From: Caenimonas aquaedulcis
GTDB lineage: Bacteria; Pseudomonadota; Gammaproteobacteria; Burkholderiales; Burkholderiaceae_C
Length of the DNA: 64,000 nt
Direction: 5' to 3'
Assembly (NCBI RefSeq): GCF_015831345.1
Contig: NZ_JADWYS010000001.1
Span: 1,870,118 to 1,934,117 of the forward strand
Below are positions 57,205 to 64,000 of this stretch, one piece after another. The notes below the pieces were generated by a model that saw nothing but the letters and a program-made list of their open reading frames with translations, did not search any database and had not been told where the DNA came from. How positions within the stretch are numbered: position 1 is the first letter of the stretch; each line of letters begins with the position of its first letter. The position numbers and the translations under genes are program-made.

Positions 57205-58383
57205 ATGGATTTAGCCTTTACCCCCGAAGAACAGAAATTCCGCGAGGACGTGCGGGCCTGGGTGCACGAGAACCTGCCCAAGGACATCTCGCACAAGGTC
57301 CACAACGCCCTGCGCCTGTCGCGTGACGACATGCAGCGCTGGGCGCGCATCCTGGGCAAGAAGGGCTGGCTCGGCTACGGCTGGCCCCAGCAGTTCGGCG
57401 GGCCCGGCTGGAACGCGATCCAGAAGCACCTCTTCGAGGAAGAGTGCGCGCTCGCCGGCGCGCCGCGCATCGTCCCCTTCGGTCCGGTGATGGTGGCCCC
57501 CGTGATCATGGCCTTCGGCAATGCCGAGCAGCAGCAGCGCTTCCTGCCCGGCATCGCGAGCGGCGAGGTGTGGTGGAGCCAGGGCTACAGCGAGCCGGGT
57601 TCCGGCTCCGACCTCGCCTCGCTCAAGACCCGCGCCGAACGCAAGGGCGACAAGTACATCGTGAACGGCCAGAAGACCTGGACCACCCTCGCGCAGCACG
57701 GCGAGTGGATCTTCTGCCTCGTGCGCACCAGCACCGAAGGCAAGCCGCAGACCGGCATCTCCTTCCTGCTCATCGACATGAAGTCGCCCGGCGTCACGGT
57801 CCGCCCGATCATCATGCTGGACAACGAGCACGAGGTGAACGAGGTGTTCTTCGACAACGTCGAGGTGCCCGCGGAGAACCTCATCGGCGAGGAGAACAAG
57901 GGCTGGACCTACGCCAAGCACCTGCTGTCGCACGAGCGCACCAACATCGCCGACGTGAACCGTGCCAAGCGCGAGCTGGAGCGCCTGAAGCGCATCGCGA
58001 AGGCCGAAGGCGTGTACGAGGACAGGCGCTTCCGCGACGAGATCGCGAAGCTGGAAGTCGACGTCGTCGCGCTGGAGATGCTGGTGCTGCGCGTGCTGTC
58101 GGCCGAGAAGTCGGGCAAGAACTCCCTGGACATCGCGGGCCTGCTGAAGATCAAGGGCAGCGAGATCCAGCAGCGCTACAGTGAACTGATGATGCTCGCG
58201 GCAGGCCCTTACGCGCTGCCCTACATCCACGAGGCGATGGAAGCCGGCTGGCAGGGCGAGTACGTCGGCGCCGCGCATGCAGCGCCGCTGGCATCGACCT
58301 ACTTCAACCTGCGCAAGACCACCATCTACGGCGGCAGCAACGAGGTCCAGCGCAACATCGTCGCCCAGACCGTGCTCGGCTGA
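57205..58383 (+). CDS. Acyl-CoA dehydrogenase, PimC-like large subunit
   Basis: This 392-residue flavoprotein has the ACAD plan. MDLAFTPEEQKFREDVRAWV starts the helical domain, WWSQGYSEPGSGSDLASLKT contacts FAD, WTTLAQHGEWIF follows, and YGGSNEVQRNIVAQTVLG closes the chain. It resembles the large subunit of pimeloyl-CoA dehydrogenase. The adjacent smaller gene resembles the small subunit, so the two probably form one heteromeric enzyme for dicarboxylyl- or long-chain acyl-CoA oxidation. Confidence 0.92.
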   Translation: MDLAFTPEEQKFREDVRAWVHENLPKDISHKVHNALRLSRDDMQRWARILGKKGWLGYGWPQQFGGPGWNAIQKHLFEEECALAGAPRIVPFGPVMVAPVIMAFGNAEQQQRFLPGIASGEVWWSQGYSEPGSGSDLASLKTRAERKGDKYIVNGQKTWTTLAQHGEWIFCLVRTSTEGKPQTGISFLLIDMKSPGVTVRPIIMLDNEHEVNEVFFDNVEVPAENLIGEENKGWTYAKHLLSHERTNIADVNRAKRELERLKRIAKAEGVYEDRRFRDEIAKLEVDVVALEMLVLRVLSAEKSGKNSLDIAGLLKIKGSEIQQRYSELMMLAAGPYALPYIHEAMEAGWQGEYVGAAHAAPLASTYFNLRKTTIYGGSNEVQRNIVAQTVLG

Positions 58384-58399
58384 ACCCAGGAGAACAGAC

Positions 58400-59515
58400 A
58401 TGGATTTCGACTTCAGCGACGACCAGCAGCAACTGCGTGATGCGGTGCGTAAATGGGTGGACAAGGGCTACGACTTCGAGCGCCGCCGCGCGATCGTGAA
58501 GGCGGGCGGCTTCGACCGCGGTGTGTACACGCAGCTCGCGGAACTGGGCCTGGCCGGCCTCTACATCCCCGAGGACCAGGGCGGCATGGGCATGGGCCCG
58601 GTCGAGGGCATGGTGGTGATGGAAGAACTCGGCCGCGGCATCGTGCTCGAGCCGCTGGCGCAGGCGCTCATTGCGGGCGGCGTGATCAACGGTTACGCGC
58701 CAGCGGCCGTGAAGTCCGCATGGCTCGGGAAGATCGCCGCGGGCGAGGCGCTCGTCGTGCTCGCGTACCAGGAGCGCAAGGCGCGCTACCGCGTCGATGT
58801 TTGCGAAACTAATGCAGCGAAGTCGGGCGATGCATGGTCCGTCACCGGCGCGAAGAGCATCGTGCCGGCCGGCGACCAGGCCGATGCCTTCCTCGTGCCC
58901 GCGTTGGCCGACGGCCAGATGGCGCTCTTCCTTGTCGAGCGCGCCGCGCAGGGCGTGACGACGCGCGGCTACGCGACGCAGGAAGGCGGGCGTGCGGCGG
59001 AAGTGAAGTTCGCCTCCTCACCCGCGACGCTGGTGACGCCCGACGGCCTCACGGCCCTGGAACATGCGGTGGACATCGGCATCGCAGCGGCCTGCGCGGA
59101 AGCGGTGGGCGTGCTCGACAAGACGATGGACGTCACCGTCGAGTACATGAACACGCGCAAGCAGTTCGGCACCACGCTCGCGAGTTTCCAGGCGCTTCGC
59201 CACCGCGTCGCGGACATGAAGATGCAGCTGGAACTCGCGCGGTCGATGAGCTACTACGCGTCACTCAAGCTGAACGCCCCCGCCGAGGAACGCCGCCGCG
59301 CGATGGCGCGCGCCAAGTACCAGCTCGGCGTGGCGATGCGATTCATCGGCCAGGCTTCCGTGCAACTGCACGGCGGCATCGGCGTGACGGACGAATACAT
59401 CGGCAGCCACTACTTCAAGAAGCTCACGCAGCTCGAGTTGAGCTTCGGGGATACCCTGCACCAGCTGGGCGAGGTCTCGGAAAGAATGCAGGACACCGCG
59501 GGTGTCTTCGCGTAA
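58400..59515 (+). CDS. Acyl-CoA dehydrogenase, PimD-like small subunit
   Basis: This 371-residue ACAD starts MDFDFSDDQQQLRDAVRKWV and has LAGLYIPEDQGGMGMGPVEG, TGAKSIVPAGDQADAFLVPA, YMNTRKQFGTTLASFQALRH and QLHGGIGVTDEYIGSHYFKK. ATG 58400 has AGGAGAA upstream; the open frame extends into the large-subunit gene without support. It lies 16 bases after that gene and is probably its partner subunit. Confidence 0.92.
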   Translation: MDFDFSDDQQQLRDAVRKWVDKGYDFERRRAIVKAGGFDRGVYTQLAELGLAGLYIPEDQGGMGMGPVEGMVVMEELGRGIVLEPLAQALIAGGVINGYAPAAVKSAWLGKIAAGEALVVLAYQERKARYRVDVCETNAAKSGDAWSVTGAKSIVPAGDQADAFLVPALADGQMALFLVERAAQGVTTRGYATQEGGRAAEVKFASSPATLVTPDGLTALEHAVDIGIAAACAEAVGVLDKTMDVTVEYMNTRKQFGTTLASFQALRHRVADMKMQLELARSMSYYASLKLNAPAEERRRAMARAKYQLGVAMRFIGQASVQLHGGIGVTDEYIGSHYFKKLTQLELSFGDTLHQLGEVSERMQDTAGVFA

Positions 59516-59527
59516 CCAGGACCTTCC

Positions 59528-60904
59528 ATGACTTCCAGGCGCCTTTTCCTTGGCGCGGCCGCGTGCGTCCTCGCACTTGCCGGCTGCGCGTCCGCTCCCT
59601 CGCCGCAGGAACTGCCACCGCCCATCGTCTTCGTGCACGGCAACGGCGACCACGCCGGGCTCTGGCAGACCACGATCTGGCGCTTCGAATCCAACGGCTG
59701 GCCGCGCGACCGGCTGTACGCCATCGATCATCCCTACCCCCTCGCGCGCGACGACGACACGAAGGCGCAGCCCGGCCGCTCTTCGACGGCCGAGCACATG
59801 GCCTACCTGCGCGCCGAGGTGGAGAAAGTGCTCCAGGCCACCGGGTCCCGCCAGGTGGTGCTGATGGGCAATTCGCGCGGCGGCAACGCCATCCGCAACT
59901 ACATCCAGAACGGTGGCGGCGACAAGACCGTGAGCCACGCGATCCTCGGCGGAACGCCCAACCATGGCGTGCAGGCGATCCCTGGCGTGAACGAGGCCAA
60001 CGAATTCTCGGGAACGGGCCCCTTCCTCCGCTCGCTCAATGCGCCGAAGAACGCAGCCGGCGACGAGGTCACGGGCCCCGTGAAGTGGCTCACCATCCGT
60101 TCGGACAGCAACGACAAGTTCGCGCAGCCGGACGGCCTGTGGGTCGGCATGCGCGGCAAACCGACGAACGTGACGTTCGAAGGGCCTGCGCTCAAGGGCG
60201 CGACGAACGTGGTGATCCCGCGCATCGATCACCGCGAGACCGCTTTCTCGCCGGCGGCTTTCGATGCGGCTTATCGCTTCATCACCGGGCGTGCCCCCGC
60301 GACGACGGCCGTCACACCGGAAGATCGCGTGGTGCTCAGCGGCAAGGTGACCGGGCAGGGCGCCTCCTCGACCGACCCTGCGTCGGGCAACGGTTTCAAC
60401 AACCTTGCCTTGCCGGGTGCGCAGCTGCAGGTCTTCAGCATCGACCCGAACACCGGTGAGCGCCAGGGACCTGCGTTCTACGCGAAGACGATCGCCGCGG
60501 ATGGAGCCTGGGGTCCCTTCGCCGTGCCGCCCGGCGCGCGCCTCGAGTTCGCCGTCGCGGCACCTGGCTACGCCACGACGCATTTCTATCGCAGCCCCTT
60601 CCCCCGCTCCAGCAACGTGGTGAACCTGCGAGCCGAACGCATTCCCGCGGACGACAGGAACGCCCCCGCGCTGGCCATCATGGTGCGAGCCCGCGGCTAC
60701 CTCGACCCGGGCCGCGACAAGATGGCCTTCGACGGCCAGTCCCCGCCTCCGGGTGCGGTGCTGGGCGCCGGCGTCGCCAGTTCACGCGTGAAGCCCACGG
60801 GCCTGCCGCGCGCGATCACGGGTGAATTCAACGGAGAGCGCGTGATCGGCCGCACCTGGCCGGCCGCGAACAACGAACTCACGATCCTGGAACTGACGTA
60901 CTGA
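59528..60904 (+). CDS. Tat-exported lipoprotein, alpha/beta hydrolase with C-terminal beta domain
   Basis: The 458-residue protein begins TSRRLFLGAA, a twin-arginine signal, and LALAGC, a lipobox, so it is probably a Tat-dependent lipoprotein. The hydrolase part has PPIVFVHGNGDHAGLW and the nucleophile elbow VVLMGNSRGGNAIRNYI; a late RIDHRET may hold the catalytic His. From about residue 265 a beta domain resembling carboxypeptidase-regulatory/transthyretin folds follows (FFVPPGARL-type segment near residue 340). It could be an esterase or polyester depolymerase. It is 12 bases after the acyl-CoA dehydrogenase pair. Confidence 0.82.
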   Translation: MTSRRLFLGAAACVLALAGCASAPSPQELPPPIVFVHGNGDHAGLWQTTIWRFESNGWPRDRLYAIDHPYPLARDDDTKAQPGRSSTAEHMAYLRAEVEKVLQATGSRQVVLMGNSRGGNAIRNYIQNGGGDKTVSHAILGGTPNHGVQAIPGVNEANEFSGTGPFLRSLNAPKNAAGDEVTGPVKWLTIRSDSNDKFAQPDGLWVGMRGKPTNVTFEGPALKGATNVVIPRIDHRETAFSPAAFDAAYRFITGRAPATTAVTPEDRVVLSGKVTGQGASSTDPASGNGFNNLALPGAQLQVFSIDPNTGERQGPAFYAKTIAADGAWGPFAVPPGARLEFAVAAPGYATTHFYRSPFPRSSNVVNLRAERIPADDRNAPALAIMVRARGYLDPGRDKMAFDGQSPPPGAVLGAGVASSRVKPTGLPRAITGEFNGERVIGRTWPAANNELTILELTY

Positions 60905-60924
60905 AGGGGCGCCGGGCCGCCGCG

Positions 60925-61485
60925 CTACTGCATGTGCAGGCGCGACGTCTTGGGCAGGTGCGCCATCAGGAACTCCATCTGGTCGGCCAGGATGCGCCGG
61001 TTGCGCAGGATGAAGTCTTCCCACAGGCTGGGGACGTAGGGCGCGTACAGCAGGGGCATGCGCGCCTGCTCGGGCGTGCGGTTGCTCTTGCGGTGGTTGC
61101 AGCAGCGGCAGGCCGTGACCACGTTCATCCAGTGGTCCCGCCCGTTCTGCGCGAACGGGATGATGTGCTCGCGGGTGAGCTCTTCCTCGTGGAAGTTTCC
61201 GCCGCAATACGCACAGACGTTGCGGTCGCGCGCGAACAGCTTGCTGTTGGTGAGGCCGGGCTTGAGGTCGAAGGGATTGATGTTCGGCACGCCCTTGGTG
61301 CCGATGATGCTGCTCACCGCGATGCGCGACTGCTCGCCCGTCTCGGCGTTGTGCCCGCCGCGAAAGAGGGCCACCTGCGCGCCGACTTCCCACCGCACTT
61401 CGTCTGCGGCGTAATGCAGCACGGCCTGCTCCAGGGAAATCCAGGACTGCGGCAGACCTTGGGCGGACAGCTTCAACACCTTCAA
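60925..61485 (-). CDS. HNH endonuclease family protein
   Basis: The 186-residue protein has an HNH-type zinc finger: DRNVCAYCGGNFHEEELTRE, then HIIPFAQNGRDHWMNVVTAC, then RCCNHRKSNRT. The N-terminus begins KVLKLSAQGLPQSWISLEQA, common in this stand-alone HNH family. TTG 61485 is used because AAGGAG lies 7 bases upstream; the frame is open far beyond but only as antisense of ribF and ileS. It is convergent with the hydrolase gene. Its biological substrate is unknown. Confidence 0.87.
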   Translation of the reverse strand: MKVLKLSAQGLPQSWISLEQAVLHYAADEVRWEVGAQVALFRGGHNAETGEQSRIAVSSIIGTKGVPNINPFDLKPGLTNSKLFARDRNVCAYCGGNFHEEELTREHIIPFAQNGRDHWMNVVTACRCCNHRKSNRTPEQARMPLLYAPYVPSLWEDFILRNRRILADQMEFLMAHLPKTSRLHMQ

Positions 61486-61653
61486 GACACGACTCCTTGT
61501 GACGAGGAAACCACGTAAAGGCTCAGCACGGCGCAACCCGTGCGCTCTACAGCACAATATACCTTGTTTTGGCGATCCACCACGCAAGAGCAACCCCTTG
61601 CGGAACCCGGCCCCACGGTCGCCCGCTGCTATCAAAAAGATACCAACCGACCG

Positions 61654-62652
61654 ATGCGCATTTTCAGAGGCTTCCACCATCCCGGGATCGCCCCGGCCTG
61701 CGCGCTGACCATCGGCAACTTCGATGGCGTGCACCGCGGCCACCAGGCCATGCTCGCGCTGCTGAACAGCGAGGCGCGCCACCGCGGCGTGCCCAGCTGC
61801 GTGCTCACCTTCGAGCCGCATCCACGCGACTTCTTCGCCGCGATGGCGCGCAAGCCCGACATCGCGCCCGCCCGCATCGCGACCCTGCGGGACAAACTGA
61901 CCGAGCTGCACCGCTGCGGTGTCGACCAGTGCGTGGTGCTTCCGTTCGACGCGCGCCTGGCCTCGCAAGTTCCCATGGCCTTCATCGACAACGTGCTGGT
62001 GCGCGGGCTCGGCGCGAAATACGTGCTGGTGGGCGACGACTTCCGCTTCGGCGCGAAGCGGGCGGGCGACTACGCGATGCTCGATGCGGCGGGCCAGGAA
62101 CGCGGCTTCGACGTCGCGCGCATGAACAGCTACGAGGTCCACGGCCTGCGCGTGTCCAGCTCCGCCGTCCGGGAAGCCTTGGGGGCCGGCGACATGGACC
62201 GCGTCACGGCGCTGCTGGGCCGGCCCTACAGCGTCAGCGGCCATGTGGTCCATGGCCGCAAGCTTGGCCGCCAGCTCGGCTTCAAGACCCTGAACCTGCG
62301 GTTTTCCCACTGGAAGCCGGCCGCGAGCGGCATCTTCGCGGTGCGGGTCGAGGGGCTGGGGCCCGAGCCCCTCCCCGGGGTCGCGAACCTGGGCATCCGG
62401 CCCTCGCTGGACCCGCAGGACGTGAACGGCGGGCGCGTGCTGCTGGAGACGCATTGCCTGGAATGGCCGCACGGGCTCGGCGAGGAAGGGGCCTACGGTA
62501 AAATCATCCAGGTGGAACTGCTGCACAAACTGCACGACGAGCTCAAGTACGACGGTCTCGATGCCCTCACGGCGGGCATTCGCAAGGACTGCGACGAGGC
62601 GCGGGCGTTCTTCGCTTCCACGCGGCGCCAGACGACGCGCGACCGAATTTAA
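61654..62652 (+). CDS. ribF: Bifunctional riboflavin kinase / FAD synthetase
   Basis: The 332-residue enzyme makes FMN and then FAD. The N-terminal adenylyltransferase has LTIGNFDGVHRGHQAMLAL and LVGDDFRFGAKRAGDY. The C-terminal flavokinase has VVHGRKLGRQLGFKTLNLRF, where the usual Pro-Thr of GFPT is Lys-Thr, and the GVANLGIRPSLD region. ATG 61654 begins MRIFRGFHHPGIAPACALTI; the frame is open upstream without support. It lies upstream of ileS, the standard order. Confidence 0.95.
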   Translation: MRIFRGFHHPGIAPACALTIGNFDGVHRGHQAMLALLNSEARHRGVPSCVLTFEPHPRDFFAAMARKPDIAPARIATLRDKLTELHRCGVDQCVVLPFDARLASQVPMAFIDNVLVRGLGAKYVLVGDDFRFGAKRAGDYAMLDAAGQERGFDVARMNSYEVHGLRVSSSAVREALGAGDMDRVTALLGRPYSVSGHVVHGRKLGRQLGFKTLNLRFSHWKPAASGIFAVRVEGLGPEPLPGVANLGIRPSLDPQDVNGGRVLLETHCLEWPHGLGEEGAYGKIIQVELLHKLHDELKYDGLDALTAGIRKDCDEARAFFASTRRQTTRDRI

Positions 62653-62760
62653 AGGTCTGTCATTGCGGCAGAGCCCGGGGGAATCTCCCCCAATCCGCCG
62701 CGATCCATCTTCCGCATTCCGAACATCCTGGATGCCGGGTCGAGCCCGGCATGACAACCT
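62653..62760. repeat. Intergenic palindromic repeat element between ribF and ileS
   Basis: The element has near-inverted ends (AGGTCTGTCAT at 62653-62663 and, inverted, AGGTTGTCAT at 62760-62751). Inside are two hairpins: GGGGGA / TCCCCC (62677-62682, 62686-62691) and ATGCCGGG / CCCGGCAT (62732-62739, 62745-62752). This organisation resembles dispersed REP/MITE-like elements. It fills nearly the whole spacer and would be transcribed if ribF and ileS share an mRNA. Confidence 0.6.
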
Positions 62761-62772
62761 CAAGGCATTCGC

Positions 62773-64000
62773 ATGACCGACAAGACAGCCGACAAGACCG
62801 ACTACCGCGCCACGCTCAACCTGCCCGACACGCCCTTCCCCATGCGCGGGGACCTGCCCAGGCGCGAGCCGGGCTGGGTCAAGGAGTGGGAAGACAAGGG
62901 CCTGTACAAGACCCTGCGCGCCGCGCGCTGCAACCACGAGAAGTTCGTGCTGCACGACGGCCCGCCGTACGCCAACGGCCAGATCCACATGGGCCATGCA
63001 GTCAACAAGATCCTGAAGGACATGATCGTCAAGGCCCGGCAGCTCAAGGGGCTTGACGCCGCGTACATCCCCGGCTGGGACTGCCACGGCCTGCCCATCG
63101 AGAACGCGATCGAGAAGAAGCACGGCCGCAACCTGCCGCGCGACGAGATGCAGGCGAAGAGCCGCGCCTACGCGACCGAGCAGATCGGCCTGCAGATGGC
63201 CGACTTCAAGCGCCTGGGCGTGCTCGGCGACTGGGACCACCCGTATCGCACCATGGACTTCGTGAACGAAGCCGAAGAGATCCGCGCGTTCAAGCGCGTG
63301 ATCGAGCGCGGCTTCGTCTACCGCGGCTTGAAGCCCGTGTACTGGTGCTTCGACTGTGGCTCCTCGCTCGCCGAATTCGAGATCGAGTACGCGGACAAGA
63401 AGTCGCAGACGCTCGATGTGGGCTTCAAGGCGGCCGAGCCGGACAAGGTGCTGGGCGCCTTCGGGCTGGAAGGCAAGAGCACGGACGAGGACATCTTCGC
63501 CGTCATCTGGACCACCACCGCCTGGACGATCCCCGCGAACCAGGCGCTCAACCTCAACCCGCAGATCATCTACGCGCTGGTCGAGACCGAGCGCGGCCGC
63601 CTCATCCTGGCCGAATCGCTCGTCGAGAAGTGCATGGAGCGCTACGGCCTGAAGGGCAAGGTGCTGGCAACGGTGGAAGGCGAAGCGCTGGGCGGCCTGA
63701 ACTTCCAGCATCCGCTCTACGACGTCGATGCGGGCTATCGGCGCCTCTCCCCGGTCTACCTCGCCGACTACGCGACGGCCGACGACGGCACGGGCATCGT
63801 CCACTCCTCGCCCGCCTACGGCCTGGACGACTTCAACTCCTGCGTGTCGCACGGCCTCGCCTACGACGACATCCTCAACCCCGTGCAGGGCAACGGTTCG
63901 TACGCGCCGGACTTCCCGCTGTTCGGCGGGCTGAACATCTGGAAGGCCGTGCCGACCATCATCGACACGCTCAAGGGCGCCGGCCGCCTCTTCGCGACCG
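62773..64000 (+). CDS. ileS: Isoleucyl-tRNA synthetase (N-terminal part, cut by window edge)
   Basis: The first 409 codons are visible. [20 protein letters not shown] is followed by [19 protein letters not shown], the HIGH motif in [20 protein letters not shown] and [20 protein letters not shown]. The editing-domain threonines appear in [20 protein letters not shown]. This is bacterial IleRS. ATG 62773 follows the palindromic repeat; the KMSKS region lies beyond the window. Confidence 0.97.
   Translation, partial: MTDKTADKTDYRATLNLPDTPFPMRGDLPRREPGWVKEWEDKGLYKTLRAARCNHEKFVLHDGPPYANGQIHMGHAVNKILKDMIVKARQLKGLDAAYIPGWDCHGLPIENAIEKKHGRNLPRDEMQAKSRAYATEQIGLQMADFKRLGVLGDWDHPYRTMDFVNEAEEIRAFKRVIERGFVYRGLKPVYWCFDCGSSLAEFEIEYADKKSQTLDVGFKAAEPDKVLGAFGLEGKSTDEDIFAVIWTTTAWTIPANQALNLNPQIIYALVETERGRLILAESLVEKCMERYGLKGKVLATVEGEALGGLNFQHPLYDVDAGYRRLSPVYLADYATADDGTGIVHSSPAYGLDDFNSCVSHGLAYDDILNPVQGNGSYAPDFPLFGGLNIWKAVPTIIDTLKGAGRLFAT

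Noticed and set aside
61486..63852. Long upstream extension of the HNH endonuclease frame
   Set aside because: Everything before TTG 61485 is antisense to ribF and ileS and has no family similarity; a good Shine-Dalgarno precedes the TTG.

Overview
The window is a high-GC chromosomal segment from a betaproteobacterium, most likely Burkholderiales, family Comamonadaceae (Ramlibacter/Variovorax-like). This rests on protein resemblance and gene order (ribF-ileS, rpmB-rpmG, ftsK-lolA-rarA, a Bug-type solute-binding protein, paired PimC/PimD-like acyl-CoA dehydrogenases). No rRNA, CRISPR array or intact insertion sequence is visible. One tRNA gene, tRNA-Leu(CAA), is present. Genes are packed tightly, many with 4-base ATGA overlaps, and no gene-free stretch exceeds 300 bases.

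Region 1 (1-11.5 kb) is mostly core genome. It holds a DUF3501 / Fe-S CCG-domain protein / rubrerythrin cluster, a VOC protein - FAD monooxygenase - DUF2783 operon, valS, a 2-hydroxyacid dehydrogenase relative with lost signature residues, galU, a TusA-type protein, a Nudix hydrolase, cysM and tRNA-Leu.

Region 2 (11.6-33.6 kb) is an accessory surface-glycan locus starting just past the tRNA. It encodes five glycosyltransferases (one a GT2-GT9 fusion), four PAPS-type sulfotransferases, two methyltransferases, a TPR protein, a beta-helix protein, a tandem-repeat protein and, first in the longest operon, a short cysteine-free RTX protein. A small + strand group (an unknown 122-residue protein, an HU-like protein and one sulfotransferase) splits the locus. 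Two small modules recur across its proteins: a Tyr...Asn-Pro-Asp...Glu-Gly-Arg repeat and a 'GWA' beta module.

Region 3 (33.7-38.8 kb) joins this locus to PAPS synthesis: cysD and a fused cysN-cysC. Upstream of cysD, in the same open frame, lies an IS630-type helix-turn-helix protein whose transposase catalytic part looks dead. ATP sulfurylase plus APS kinase would supply the donor for the neighbouring sulfotransferases, much as NodPQ supplies NodH. The window therefore looks like a self-contained system for making a sulfated glycan, possibly on the RTX protein. This is an inference from gene content.

Region 4 (38.8-64 kb) returns to core functions: a YeeZ-like SDR, a CDP-glucoseen-reductase-type flavoprotein, a Bug protein, the livHMGF transporter, rarA, lolA, ftsK, a Crp-like regulator, trxB, rpmB-rpmG, a DUF3597 protein, a desaturase with a transposase-like tail, an RsmB-type methyltransferase, purN, two acyl-CoA dehydrogenases, a Tat lipoprotein hydrolase, an HNH nuclease, ribF and the start of ileS.
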